DNA of 64,000 nucleotides from Phellopilus nigrolimitatus (Eukaryota > Basidiomycota > Agaricomycetes > Hymenochaetales > Hymenochaetaceae). The position numbers were made by a program, and so were the translations under genes. Numbering within the stretch: position 1 is the stretch's first letter; the number at the start of each line of letters is the position of its first letter. Where the stretch lies: the NCBI GenBank assembly GCA_021029095.1, contig JAJOHG010000092.1, positions 1 through 64,000 on the forward strand, written 5' to 3'. This document shows positions 36,616 through 48,879 of this stretch, piece after piece. A model generated the notes under the pieces. It saw nothing but the letters and a program-made list of their open reading frames with translations, did not search any database and was not told the origin of the DNA.

Positions 36616-37917
36616 GTCATTGATTCGCTCTGATTTGTTATGTGTTGGTGAGCAGTCCTTTCTTTCTTTCTTTTTACACTACTGTGAGTGGGCGCGGTAC
36701 TGAGCTACTCTTTCGTTTTTTGTTTTTGTGCAGTTATTCGCTACGTCGAATTGTACCCTTCGCTTTCGCCTCGCCTACTGCTGTCCTCCCCTACCCTGTA
36801 TCCATTGCCACCAGTGTTTTTCTGTATCACACACGCTTTGTCACCTGTGCTGTTGCTTTTTTCAGCTCGAGGCTTCCCGCCGACGCCGACGCGCGCGGGA
36901 GGTTTCGTGTCTAACTTATCCACTATCCACTCTTCTGTTCTTCTTCCCCCCTGCTTCGCCTTCGCGCCGTCTCGCCTTTTTTTCGCGCGCCGCCGCCGCT
37001 GCTGCGAACCCGGAACCTGGGAGCGCCGGCACCAGCGCACTTCCCCACAACGCAATCTATCACACTGGTTGTTGGGCCCTTCGCCGCGGGCGCTGATTCC
37101 GCTCCTCTATGGCGTATTTTTGTGTGTGGCCGGGCTTCGCAGGCCATCATCATGCCGTCTCGTCTCGTCTCGTCTCGTCTCGTCTCATCTGTCAGCGCGG
37201 CCACCATCAAGCCATCAGGTCATCAAGCCAGCGAAGTTTGGGGCCTTCGATTCCCTCTTCCCTCTTCCCTCTTCGCTCTTCGCTCCCCTCCCCTTTCTTC
37301 TGTTGCTTGTTACTCGTTACTCGTTCTCTGGATGTTCATCAATCATTGCCGCGGACTCGGATTTCGTTTTTCTTTCTATTTCTTTCTGTTTCTTTCGCCG
37401 CCTTCTTCTTTGTTTCCCGTCCTTGCTTCCCTTCTTCCTTGTCGTGTCGCATCAAAGCCCGCGTCCGGTCTGCATTTGCCCTTCCATTGGGCAGGTGACC
37501 GCGGCATACGCAGAGCTTCGGATTTTGGGTCTTCTTCTGCCCGCTGATTGATGACTTTTTCTTTCTTTCTCTCTTTCTTCTTTTTGCCTCGCCTCGCCTC
37601 TTTCGTTCCCCTGGGTCGGCTCGTTTCGTTTCGTGGATACATTACATTAACAGTACATTAGCGATTCTGTTGAACTAAAAAGACTAAAACTAAAGACTGG
37701 AAACTGTTTTCTTTTTTCTTTCGCTGTAACATACATACTGCCGTAGCAATGTATCTCTGCTTTGTTTTCTGTGCGTGGAATTATATGTTAGATGCAACGG
37801 ACGTCGCACAAACCTACTGCGTGAAGCTGGACTCAGGCTTGACGTGGCTCGTCAAATGACGAACTCCCGAAATAGACCACAGCGCTGACCTACATCCAAA
37901 AATGCAAACTGAGATAG
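36616..37917. other. Pyrimidine-rich non-coding region after the core gene
   Basis: Very rich in C and T on the plus strand, with a TCGTC microsatellite at about 37156-37186 and many CTTTCTTT tracts. A long open frame (36688-37551) exists because purine-poor DNA has few stop codons; I see no coding sign. It probably contains the 3' untranslated region of the preceding gene. Confidence 0.5.
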
Positions 37918-37991
37918 AGCGGCATGGCGCAGTGGTTTAGCGCGCAAGGCTCATAACCTTGAGGTCACTGGATCGATACCAGTTGTCGCTA
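37918..37991 (+). tRNA. tRNA-Met (CAT), initiator type
   Basis: A complete intronless cloverleaf: acceptor AGCGGCA with TGTCGCT, D stem GCGC/GCGC, anticodon stem CAAGG/CCTTG around CTCATAA, T stem ACTGG/CCAGT around ATCGATA, discriminator A. The A1-T72 pair and A at the start of the T loop (ATCGATA instead of TTCGA) are marks of eukaryotic initiator tRNA-Met. The internal promoter boxes TGGCGCAGTGG (A) and GGATCGATACC (B) are visible. Confidence 0.92.
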
Positions 37992-38010
37992 TATTGTCGT
38001 TCATCCCATC

Positions 38011-38014
38011 TTTT
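38011..38014 (+). terminator. RNA polymerase III terminator
   Basis: TTTT run 20 bases after the tRNA end. Confidence 0.6.
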
Positions 38015-38476
38015 ACTCCAGAGTCTAGAGTCTGGTTTCCCGCTGAATAAGCACGAACGATTTGAGTTTTTAGTTCGGTTTTGGTTTTGTTCTGCTTTTT
38101 GTGGGAGGGTGTTTCGGGCTTCCGAAGCACTGGCACAGGCACGCGGGATACTTAGGAGAGTGTGCATGGTTTTCAACACGTGTCGGCGGGGTTATGGCTG
38201 AAATGACGTTTTCTACGGCTTGGAATAAATACATGTACATTGCGAGACGATACTAAAAGAGATCCACGTGAGTGCCCGAATGCTCTGCTATTTGAGCATC
38301 TTGAGAGATGAAGTGTTGAAACAAAACGGGAGAAAATGAGATAGGATAAAAAAAATGCAAAGACATGTGTGACGAGCGCATGTAGAGTTTAGGACGCGGG
38401 GAATGCCGCGGACCCGGAGCGGTTCAGCAGATATCGCTGTGGACCATTTTGAGGAGAGCCGAGGGACGAAGGAAAT
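38015..38476. other. Intergenic region, nothing recognised
   Basis: Between the tRNA and the 3' end of the minus-strand core gene. No gene or clear signal seen. Confidence 0.4.
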
Positions 38477-39662
38477 TTACCCGAAGAGATGGTATTTGCG
38501 TCTCTTCACCGCGCGCTTCGCCAGTATCTCATGGGCCAGCTCGACCTCGGACTTCGAGCGCAGCTCCTGCAGCCCGCGCTTGTGCGCGCCGACGTCCGCC
38601 TGGAGCACACCCCGCGCGGCGCACTCGTCCCGGAGCGCGAAGAGCTGCCGCCCGTGCTGCCGGCAGAGCGCGGCGAACTCCTCGCCCTGCTGCCGCAGGA
38701 GCGCGCCGTGCTCGCGCTCGTGGCTCTCCGCGAGCAGGTCGCGGAACTCGTCCGGGTACCCGCCGAGCTCGCCGCGCTGCGCGGTGCGGAGCGCACCGCG
38801 CTGCTTCGCGTGCCGCTTTTGGAGCGCGGCGTACTCGGTCTGCTGTGCGGCGCCGCATTGCTGGACGGCGTGCCCGTGCATGCGCTGCAGCTTGTCTGCG
38901 GTGGGAGGTTGGGGCTGGTGGAGGCGGGGCGGGGCGGGGCAGCCGCGAGCGGCAGCGCTTGAGGGCCCTGGACGGTTGTTGAGAGCTTTCTGAGGCCTGT
39001 GCGCCGCCGCTGTGTCTGAAACGGGAGTCAGGATATGTGCGCCGGAAAGAAAGCGTAGCTGCGTACTCAGGCTAGAATCGCTATGCGCGTCGGCCATGGG
39101 ATAGTCGATGTCGGCACTTGAGCCACAGCCCCGAAATGCGACATGAGTCGGGCATGGGGCGGCTCTTATGAAGTCTTGCTCTTTCTGCGGCAAGGAAGGG
39201 TGAATCCGATCTTGGTATTACAAAACGAAAAGATATTTGGAAGAGGAAGCTCACCACAAGCTTGTACTCGTTTTCCCTTTGAAGCGCCCCGTCAAAGACG
39301 GCCCCCAGGCTCATAACCCCGCCCGCCGCCAGCCGCAAGCGATACGCGTCGAGCTCGCCTCCAGCGCTCCTGTCCACGGTCTCGCAGAGCATGTCGTAGC
39401 TGTGCGCGTTGTGTTCGTCGATGACGGAAATCTGAAAGAAAGGGTGTTGTTGGGTTTGTTGGTTGACGTGACAGATTGTGGCTGGTGACGGGTGTGACGG
39501 TGTACTCACATGTGGCTGAAGCGCTCCCGCAACCGTGTTTGCCTCACGGAAATTGGCACACTGGGGCTCGGGCTTGGGACTGGAGTGGTATAGAGTGTGC
39601 CGCTTGGCTGGTTTGTTGGCCTTGGAGCGTGACATAGGATGTCCGGGGAGAATCAAAGACAT
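38477..39662 (-). CDS. Three-exon coiled-coil protein, single copy
   Basis: Exons 39662-39510, 39431-39255 and 39184-38477 are in phase 0 and give about 345 residues. The start (MSLILPGHPMSRSKANK) has an ACC before ATG. Exon 2 encodes a compact segment (VIDEHNAHSYDMLCETVDRS ... LQRENEYKLV). The last about 130 residues are Gln/Ala/Glu/Arg-rich with heptad-like spacing (AALQKRHAKQRGALRTAQRG and following), probably coiled coil, ending with a basic KRRKYHLFG. A possible 51-nt in-frame intron lies in exon 3 (GTACGC to TTTCAG, about 39062-39012), so two isoforms are possible. Family unknown. Confidence 0.7.
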
Positions 39663-40225
39663 GGTTGGATAAAACCGAACAAACTGGCAGAGGCTTGAAG
39701 TGCAATTGGTCGTGAGGCTCTGTGAAGTGAAGGCAATAATGTTTGAGGAGTCTGTGTCGAGTATAGTGCAGATATAGATTGGCTTCAATGTGGTATGTGG
39801 ACGGGTGTAGTGATAGAGTCAAGAGACAGAATTGAAGAACGTCAAAGGTTGGAGGTCGGAGACTGCCGGATCGGCTATTTTGGGTGGTTTTGTCCCTTTT
39901 TAGTTCCGGCAATCCCGTATTGCGACGAATAGTAACTGTGCGCGTCTTAGTGAGCGTATTTTGTTCTTGGATAGAAACTTTCCTATCAAAAGCGTTGGGT
40001 CGTCCAAGAACGACAAGACTTCAACATATGAAGTGATACAGCAGGATTGTATTTCGAGAACACAATCATCTTCTTGAACAAGACTATAGACATAGAAGCG
40101 CAGCGGGATAAAATGGATCAAAGATTTCATATGGGAAAATGAAGTGAGAAAGCCGGGAAAGTATGGACTGAATATGTGTTCCGCCTGCGAAAAAACAACT
40201 CCTATCGTACAGCCGTAGTTGTGGA

Positions 40226-41421
40226 TCACAAAAGTTGATCGAACTTAGGGAGCTCGAGGCGAGCTCCACGCCTTGAAAAGATCATAGCTATCGGTTTATC
40301 GGAGTCGAGCTCATCTCCCTCTTTCTTGATGTTCTCCTCGATATTATTCCCCTCGGAATCAAAGCTTCCCGGGAGGAAAGAAGCTGAGAGCGGTGAAGGC
40401 TTGTACTTTCTTCTCCTTTCGATCCGGCTTATTCCTCGCATGTTCCGGTATAATAGGAATTGAGAAAGCGCCTGATGAATGTGGAGTACGGCTTCCGGGG
40501 TAAGGAAGTTGTCGAGATAGTCCAATTCGCAGGCTTCGGCCAGGGACAGACCGATTGATTCTTTATACGGCTCGTCTATGATTCTGAGCATTCTGTCCTG
40601 CTCCGTCTCCGCAGCAAGCTGATCGATAGATTTGCACCAGCCCTCCCAGGCGGCGGATCCCCATAGTTCTTCAGGAGATGTTGGCCGCCGAAAGCCGAGT
40701 CCAGCGGTGTCCTTCACATTCTCCACGGAGCCAGCAGTAGTGTTCGCAGTCGTATGGGAGCTGTTTCCTTTTAACGATCTATGTTAGTGTCCAAGTCAGT
40801 AGAAAATATTTGACTCGAAATCATACCGTAAACATTTTCCACAGTTCCATCCTCCTCACTTGTACCGTTCTCTTCTGCACGTTTCTGCGACATCCCAGAG
40901 GACGTTCTCTGGTCATGCCTGTTTTCAGCACAGTTGTCATTTTGCACTTCAGCAGCATGACCAGGGCGGTGGGTCGCCGTCTATAATCAGAGACTACAGT
41001 CAGAGTCTGCATCGTATCTTAGGGAGGATGTACCTACCGCCATACTCGCGACTTCTGCAGTTTGTTCGACTGATACCCATTTGCCGTCAGGAGATTGATA
41101 AAAGGCAGACTCGTCGAGGTGATCGTTGCTCGTCACTGCTGTCCATGGAGTCAATGCATCAGTTTCCTTCTCGCAATCCTCAGGGTCCTTGAAGAGGCTC
41201 TGGGTACGAAGTTAAACGAAGACAGTCAGAAACAATATTTGATGTGGTCGATGGGATAGATGACGGCAGGAAAAGGGGATGAAGGCTAGCTCAAACAAAC
41301 GCACCTTTGACAAAACCGTTACTTTAGTCAGCGCAAAAGTGCGTGTTGCCTTGCGTGGAATGACTTCAGCACATCCTCGATCTTCTTTCCTGCGCGATAC
41401 AGTGGAAATGGTGTTCCCCAT
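40226..41421 (-). CDS. Gene C, divergent paralogue, about 324-328 residues
   Basis: Exons 41421-41305, (41211 or 41199)-41038, 40980-40827 and 40767-40226 align one to one with other C copies, and all are open. Intron 2 begins with GTAGGT, the normal GT donor, exactly where the others have GCAAGT. The usual acceptor of exon 2 reads AA instead of AG; the next AG is 12 nt downstream and in phase, so four residues may be lost. Many substitutions but conserved ends (MGNT; RRGARLELPKFDQLL) show this is the oldest separated copy. The persistence of an open frame despite divergence suggests past selection. Confidence 0.65.
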
Positions 41422-41874
41422 AATGTCTGGAAGGGGGAAACTGAAACTGTATCTCTGTGCGAGCTGCGGCTCGATGTAAGCCGTATCGTAGAATCGATAT
41501 AGGAAGCAAGAAGACGGCGTATAAAGCCTATATGGTCACAGATACCTATGAGGGTGAGTTTAACAAGGAAGAAAGCTGGTTCTCGTCTTTGATGAAGGTA
41601 AAGAGAATATCACAATGGCGGCGTGGAAGATTGTGGCGGGATATCACGTGAGCGTGTTCGACAACCATCATACCATTGCCTAAAAAGTTTGCTTAGGAAC
41701 GCTTAAATAAAAAGACTTAAGTAGTTGCTAATACAGAAATACATGGACGGTTATCCTTACAATGAAAAGACAATGGTAGCATGTAGGGTCGTAAGCAGAA
41801 CGGGGAACACGTTGTGCGATGGCCTCGTTGCGATCAGACACATTTGAGATTATCAAGAGTGAGTCGTTTGAATT

Positions 41875-43557
41875 TCAGATGAAAAGGAAAGCACGGGAGC
41901 GGAGAAAGTGACGCAGGGTGCCGCAGACTTGTATACGCATGCTGCCATATGATATATGCGGTGGAATATTTGAGAAAGCCAGCGCCAGTGCTTGGCTGGG
42001 ACAAGCCCTGTCCGGTTCCAGGTTGTCTGTATGGCCGACCGAATCATCATTGAGCGTTAGTAGACACGCTCGTCCGACTTCTTCCTCTTCTTTCGATTTC
42101 TGTTTTCGACTTCCCCGATGTCGGGCTTCGACCCATTCGTACAATTGGAAATCACGGCCGGTCGTGATAGGCGGCAGATGATAAGAGCGCCTCTCGTCGA
42201 CGAAGGGCGTGAAGTCTACTCTCAAAATGATCATGTGCTCGCGTCATAATTGAAGTCGCCGTCATACAGCATTGGCGAGCTCCTCACTGAGGCCATCTGA
42301 GCAAGTACGCTTCGGAAGCCGACACCGCCACAGCAAAGCTAAGCATTCAAAGTCCGAGTGCCATTCACAGACGTCCACAGATATGGGCTCTTATCGGAGA
42401 GCGCAGTAGAGCTTAATGAATGCAGAACCGGCGTCGATGGACCCGCGTCGCGGCCGTCGATACTCGCGTAACGTTCGATTACTTCACTCGCACCGAACTC
42501 GCGAAGGCGGCATCAAAGGCGTTCATTGTGTTAATCCTCTTCTTCAAGTTCCGATAAGCCATATGGTTTGTCTGCATAATCGGTGAAGTGTGAGCATTAT
42601 AGCCAGACAGATTCAAATAGAGTAACATACCTTATCCAACCAGAACTGGGTATCAAGAGCTCGACTGATATCCGCACTGGCCAGGTAGCGAAAGAGCTCG
42701 AAAATCAAGCAGGTCGATGACTAGACGAAAGGAATGAGATTACGTGACCATCTCTTGCTTCACAGAAACACGAACACTGCATCAAGAAAACGGTAGTGGC
42801 CCATGTTCAATGACCTAAGATTTTTTCGACGAGAAGACAAGAGAAGACATCGGTCGCGAAGTCCACGATAAGAGCTTGACAGGCAGTGAGTGCGGAAGCG
42901 CGGAAGTAGCAGAACGTGTCCATCGAATAAGATGGTCATTGTCATCCGGACCTTGGAAGGAGCCTGAGGTACCGCTTCAGCTCGAGGCGATGGCAAGGAA
43001 AGCAAGACTAGAGAAGCGATAACTTCGCCGTAGATCGAGCAATCGAATCTAGCCCTACACCAGCTGTATGATGTCTCATTGTTTCCCTTCGAAACAACCC
43101 ACACATCAAGGAGTCTCGGGATGGACTACCAACAGAGGACGCAGGGTACTTGTGGCGTGACGAAGTTTGACATTATGAAAGTTGTTCCAGCGGACACGAT
43201 TCTCGAGTCAGATTCCAAAGACCAGCGCAGTTCTATCTCTAAGGTGTACACGCTCGCCATCGTGCTCAGATCGGAGTCGTCGTCGACGGGAGGGAATGAT
43301 CGGGACTATGCGGCGTCACGACACGCGGACGTGACACGGATGATGAGCTGGCCGCAGCTGCAAATTCTCCTTAAAAAAGATATCTTGGAACTGGCTTGCT
43401 TTGTCGTATATCCTGTGCTCGGTATATCTTGAATCTGCGCTCGTTTGCCATCATTGTCGAGCTCAGTAGGCTTCGAGAAAGAAATCAATCAAGCAAGGCT
43501 CGCCGCTCGCGGAAATTTGACTCACCAGAAGTTCAGCCGAATGTACTTCAAGCATGG
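41875..43557 (-). CDS. Putative gene H, inner right copy
   Basis: The last exon is open from about 42234 to 41875 and reads VDFTPFVDERRSYHLPPITT ... SNIPPHISYGSMRIQVC ... AFLFI-stop, the longest form of this conserved end. Upstream segments (43306-43488, KPTELDNDGKRAQ...) and 42760-43104 are open but cannot be joined with confidence. Confidence 0.4.
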
Positions 43558-44825
43558 TCTCCTGACGCTATTGTGGACCTTGCAGAAGGATGCTGGACGG
43601 CGCTGACGATGAAACTAGTGAGTTTGTCCTTTGGTGTCGGCCTAATTTCTTATCAGTACAATGTAGCCTGGAAGAACAAAATAGTGACCTGCCGTTGCTG
43701 TCTGCTCGATAAAGCGGGACCATGGATCGCGGAATATGGTAGGTTGAACCGTCTAGGAAGCTGAAGGGGCAAATTCACAGTGAAGCGCCATCGTAGAACT
43801 TAAGACAGTCTCGAGTGCTTACCTTTGACTGGCGGAGAGGTACGAATCTTCAACGTCGAGAGAATAATCGAGTTCACTCACAACTCTGCTCCACAGACCA
43901 TCCGCCGTTAGCATCGTAGAGAACGTATCCCGGATGCGAACTAACCTCAGCATTTGGGGCGTCCTCGCCATCTTGCCATCTCCGGCTATCTCGCCATCTA
44001 GTACGATGACGCTACAAAGGATGAGCTTAGGTATCACTAGAGAAACCCCAGGAGATACGTACATAGACGATAGACCAATAATAGCGTAGACGTCGGTAAG
44101 TAGTTTGAGACTTTCTGAACTAATTCGTCGAGCTGATTGCTATTACGGTATGTATCCTGTAGATGGAGTTAGACTTCTGAATAACAATAGAATGACAGAC
44201 ATACACCATATGTTCGATGCTTGAGGCTTTCTGCATGGCCAATGCTTGATAACTCAACTCGAAAAGGCTTGAATCACCGTCTCTGCGATGTCGCCTGGCG
44301 TGTGCAGAATGAGTGAGTACAGAACATGGCTAGACGACAAGAGGGAATGCTCACCGAAGTGTAGGGAATCGGCCATCGTGCGGTTCGCCTGTTGAAACGG
44401 CCCGTCAACCAGCAAGACGAAAGGAATCTCCTTGCGTTGAAACCGCGAGTTATGCAGCGTTGCTTGTCGAGTTTCCTTTGAGATCGATACTCGTGCAACT
44501 CCGCGCAGGGGCGATGGTACTGAGCTGCAAGTTCGCACCACAGGTCTAAGCAACGGTGGATTTCTATCTTCCTCGACAGGTTGAAACTACCAGCTGGTGC
44601 ACTACGAAGCAACAAGATGAACCTAGAGATGCTGAGCTTGATATCGCACTTACTTGAACAGATGTTGAAGGATCGCTGTCAAAATTCAAAACCTCAGTCC
44701 CCTTGCGCGAGATTGGAGGCAAAATGATCCAGTACATACCTCAAGTCTAAGAGAAAATCAAAGCAAAGGTACGCTTTTCTCATGTTTCCCGATAGGATAT
44801 GTTTAATCGTCGTCCGCGGAGCCAT
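43558..44825 (-). pseudogene. Gene E, inner right copy: intact 5' exons, later lesions
   Basis: Start MAPRTTIKHILSGNMRKAYL at 44825; exons 44825-44740, 44675-44654 (22 nt) and 44586-44355 join in phase (through SDPSTSVQ to FQPVEEDRNPPLLRPVV ... FVLLVDGPFQQ). The following acceptor is CAC instead of CAG, and the VIVLDGE exon carries an insertion that shifts the frame. This copy best shows the original 5' structure. The terminal TGA is at 43558-43560. Confidence 0.55.
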
Positions 44826-45123
44826 TGTGGCTCAATGACTGAGCTTGTCTAAACGATTCTCAACTCAACTAGAAAGCTCGTCGACACACAGATACCTATC
44901 TTTGCAACTTGGGCGTCTTACTGGCCGGGTTCGGAGCTAGAAATGTCGATGGTTGTTATTGAAGACCTGGTTCTCGGGGGGTTCGTTCGGGTTGCAGTCA
45001 CGGGACGTCACACATAAATTCGTGTGGCCAAGTCAACATCTTCGTTCGTTCGCGCTTTCATCTGTCCACTCACACCTTCCCCTCACATCCATCCTTCTCC
45101 CCTCATCTTCTCCTCTTACAAAC
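44826..45123. promoter_or_regulatory. Divergent promoter between E and A, inner right copy
   Basis: 298 bp between opposite starts; contains GACGTCAC and the CT-rich leader of A. Confidence 0.45.
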
Positions 45124-47096
45124 ATGCCTTCTTCACAGCTACCTGGACATCCTGATGTGCCGCTGGTCCCAGTGGCCTCCTCGGACTGCAACTTTGTGTC
45201 TATTCTATTCAGCACCGCTCAAATTCTTGTACATTTTTTGCACGATTCTCTTTGACATTGACTTGGATGCTGATAATGCGCTTTGTTAGGCTGGAGCGAC
45301 AGTCGGTCAAAGCTACAATTCTCCTCATGACAATCGTCCGAACGACAATCCTTTGCACAACACGGGTATTCTAGTAGACGAGTTTTTCCACAGGACGGAA
45401 GAGTTCACGGCCTCCGACTGTATTGACCCCGCTCTGCTAATGCTAAACCCCGCCAATACCTTCTCGATCGGAAATCAGGAGGTATTCGAGGCAGGTGGGG
45501 TTTTCGAACTAGGACGAGGTTCGAACCATATGTCCTTTGTAAAGCCACTTAGTTGACTTGTCTAATGCATGCACCACAGATAGTGGAGAGTACCAATATG
45601 GTCATCATGAAGACGGTCAACCCGACTTGTCTCCCGGCCCCGACACTCTCCCGGCAATGCTGCCCCCGCAGAGGGCCTACCCGACACCGCCTTCGGAAAG
45701 TCCACCATACAATCATCCGACAAGCCATCCTAGCTATGACGCGTCTCCTGCGACCGAATTATTCGCTCCATTTCCGTGGGGAGACGGGAATCCTTCGCGA
45801 CCAGATCAAGGCAACGGCATGCCGACAGCAGAAGCGACACGTGCGAGGCAGGCGACGCCGCGAACGCGAACTAGAAGAACAGCGACTAGTGTTCGTCCAG
45901 CTTCTTCGAGCCAGGCGTTTGAGATGTGCGAACCAGGCCTTCCGTATCCGCCGCGCCAGTACGAGGCATACGCTCCTTCCGCGCCTACCGCTCCAATTTT
46001 CGCAGCATCCGGGTTGGACGCACAGACCATTGGTATGCCGGAGTTCATTCAAGGCTCGAGCAGCGGAGCTCCAGCAGCGAACGCCCCGCGTTCGAGCAAG
46101 GCGGGACCGTCGAGGACCGAAAAGACAAAAAAGGCCGCTCGCGCGAGCAAGGCCGGGCCTTCGAAAGCGAAAAAGACAGGAAAAACCGTTCGTCTGACTG
46201 CAGGGAGTCCGTACGGTGTTCCCGAAGACGCGTTCGGGATGCCCGAGCCAAGAGCTCCTACCGCATCGCACCAACGTCCCACTCCCTTCACCCTCCCTGC
46301 CGTCCCAGGTTTCTCAACGTCCGGGAACGATTCCCAGGCACAAAGCATGCCGGAGTTCGTTCAAGGTTCGAGCAGCGGAGCTCCAGCAGCAAGTCCTTCA
46401 CGTTCAAGCAAGGCGGGGCCGTTCAGGACGGATAAGAAAACGAAGGCCGCTCGGGCGAGCAAAGCAAGGCCATCGAAGAATAAAAATACGGCGAAGGCAG
46501 CTCGGCAGGCTACAGCGAACCCGTACGGTGTATCCGAAGCCGCTTTCAGGATACCCGAACCAAGGGCTCCCAATCCATCGCACCAGGATCCCATTCTCAG
46601 CACCTTCATCTTCCCTGCCGTCCCAGGTTTCCCACCGTCCGGGAACGATGCCCAGGCGTATGCATTGCCTGAATTCATTGAGGGCTCGAGTGGGGGAGCC
46701 GTAGCAAATACTCGCGCGAGCGAGGCGGGACCGTTGAGGACAGAGAAGACGACCAAGGCCGCTCGCGCGGACAAGGCAAGGCCGCCAAAGGCCATGGACA
46801 TAGCGAAAGCCGCTCCTCAGGCTGCAGCGGACCCATCTGATGAGCCGGAAGCTCCGCGATTTCACTGCGATTACCCCGGGTGCGAGATTTCATGTGCGCA
46901 TCGCAGTGACCTCACACGGCACAAAGCCAGATGTCCGCGCGGGCCTGGCGGCGGGGCGAGCGGAAGGGTCAAATGCGTATATTGCGACTTGACATACAGT
47001 CGCTTTGACGCGATGCAACGGCATTGCATAAAAGATCACCCTGGCTCTGTGGTGCCAATCAAAGAGCGCGAGAGAGGAAAGGGCAAGAAGAAATAG
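45124..47096 (+). CDS. Gene A, inner right copy: zinc-finger protein of 616 residues
   Basis: Exons 45124-45228, 45290-45518 and 45580-47096 are in phase. It has three internal repeats, the first divergent, each with a PEF(V/I)(Q/E)GSS(S/G)G box and a Lys/Ala linker. Fingers lie at about residues 541-563 (CDYPGC...HKARC) and 577-598 (CVYCDLTYSRFDAMQRHCIKDH). The GTATGT donor of intron 2 is destroyed here (ATATGT), while GTTCGA nine bases upstream is present and keeps phase, the reverse of units 2 and 3. Divergent from E, convergent with D. Confidence 0.75.
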
Positions 47097-47954
47097 GGGA
47101 ATCCCGCACCCGTCTCGTATGTCATCTTCATCATCGCCGGATTCCTTTCCATTTGTTTCCACGATTTGTACAGCTGCTTTCTCCGCCTTCGCATCCGGTG
47201 TGTATGTGACCTTGGCTTGTTTGGTCTGTCTCGTTCTCTATTTTATTTCCTCATTTATGTTGTCTGCATCTTTTGAATACCGAATATCTTCGCGACTTTC
47301 TATTCCCCTATCCATTTATCACCTTTTTTTCCCCTTTGTTACCTCGATTTCTGCTTTCGTGACTAGTGTAGCCTCGGCGTGTTTACTGGACTGTGATCCT
47401 GTTTTTGTTCCACAGTTGTGTTGTCTGTACTTATACTAAACCTCCAAATATTTATAACTAACAAAAAGTCGCATCTGTTGCAATGTCTGGTTGGTGATGC
47501 CGCGTCAGATGTTCGATGTTCTTTATATACCACTTAAAACTCGTCGCATTTGTCACGAATGCGACACGACTCAAGCTGGTCCGCTTGACTCTGTCAGTTC
47601 GACGTAATTTCGGGCCTCATATCCAGCTAGATGCTTTTGATATTTGCACTTTGCAGAAATCTTATTCCGAAAGGATCTGCTATTAGTATATCATTTTATG
47701 AGAAGGAGTTTATGCTATATGCCATAAGTGTACCAATGTCTATGAGAGAAATGACCGATAGTTCGACCGGAGGAAAGAGACGAAGATAGAAAGTGGGCTA
47801 CCGCCTGACGATGCGATGAGCGGAAACATAAATGAACGAGCATGTGATGGAGGGAAACAAAAACTGAACGAGCTCATGACGAAGGAACTTCTTCCAGAGT
47901 GTGTCCGGCATGGCATGAGAATGTCATATATTAAGTATGACTGAGACGGGCCTG
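47097..47954. other. Convergent A-D intergenic region, inner right
   Basis: A 3' flank, hairpin at 47543-47565 and the empty sites of both MITEs. No gene seen. Confidence 0.5.
47543..47565. repeat. Hairpin between A and D
   Basis: Arms GTCGCATT and AATGCGAC, 7-base loop. Confidence 0.6.
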
Positions 47955-48382
47955 CTAAGTCGGGGTGCGCAAGAGGCACTTCACTCTTCCATGGACATTC
48001 TTCAACCACCCCTTTTTCTCGCACGCCCGTACGCATTCAGAGTCGAGGGATAAGGTGGTGCGCTGCGGACCCGGGATGGAGGTTAATTGAATTTTGTCGC
48101 GTTTGTCGTAGCATTTGGAGAAAGTGCTATTGTATCCGGTGAAAGGGAGCCCTGACGCGAAATATTCGATGATTGCGATAGCTCGGGAGTATCGAGAGAT
48201 GAGGGTGAAAGTTCTGACTCTTCTTCGCTCAGATACTCAAAGCCGTCCGAGTCTGAGTTTTCTAATTCTCTCCGCGCGAAGTTGGATACACTTGGAATGA
48301 GTCCCGAAAGCAGGTTGCTACTGACAAAGGGGGCTTTTTCGAATTCACCAAATATATTATCGTCTTCGAAACCGAATGACAT
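47955..48382 (-). pseudogene. Gene D, inner right copy: zinc finger deleted
   Basis: Start MSFGFEDDNIFGEFE at 48382. The N-terminal half is open and has CAG where two other copies have TAG, but a TAA follows NATKFN (48083-48085) and an internal deletion removes the whole zinc-finger region, joining directly to the C-terminal codons (ending at 47955). Not functional as a zinc-finger protein. Confidence 0.8.
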
Positions 48383-48879
48383 CTTGCGGTCCGTGCCGTC
48401 GAGTAAACGAGTAGCTGTCGCACAGCACAGACACATTTTTTAGGAGAAGTGCCTTAGATAAAAGCAATTAAATTTCAGCATATCTAGAAGCTCATAGAGA
48501 CTGGTCAACATAATCCAATCAACTACGATATGCTCTGTAGGCGATTGTCGCAAACGCACGATACGGCGTCATAGAATCCCACTTTGAATTTCTCGGATAG
48601 ATCATTCTGGAAGAGAGTAAGGGTACATGAGCTCAAGTATAGACGTAATTCCGCGATAACATTCTGACGAGCCATCGAAGAAGCCACTTGGCGGCACAAC
48701 TGCGCATTGTGTGCCATGTCACTCTGCTGTTTCGCTGGAACATTCATGCGTTATCTCTACGTGAGCTATATTGTTTTGTGTTTTATTTTGTACGCGATCT
48801 TTTATGAGAAAACTTCAGAGATTTCGAGATTTATAGCTGTGCTTGAGGTGAAAATCCAGTTTGGCATCGATTGATTTTT

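Noticed and set aside
35223..36623. 466-codon frame overlapping the disordered core gene
   Set aside because: Arg/Ala/Gly-rich shadow frame in GC-rich DNA; the frame from 34777 has the more protein-like composition and a normal start.
36688..37551. 287-codon open frame after the core gene
   Set aside because: Purine-poor, CT-rich sequence has few stop codons on this strand; composition is low-complexity and two other frames are also open. No start context or domain.
38403..38993. Long plus-strand frames opposite the coiled-coil gene
   Set aside because: Shadows of the minus-strand exon 3, which joins in phase with two further exons.
45553..46197. 214-codon frame overlapping gene A exon 3
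   Set aside because: It is another register of the A repeats, and stops inside; the A frame continues through to the fingers and is supported by two upstream exons.
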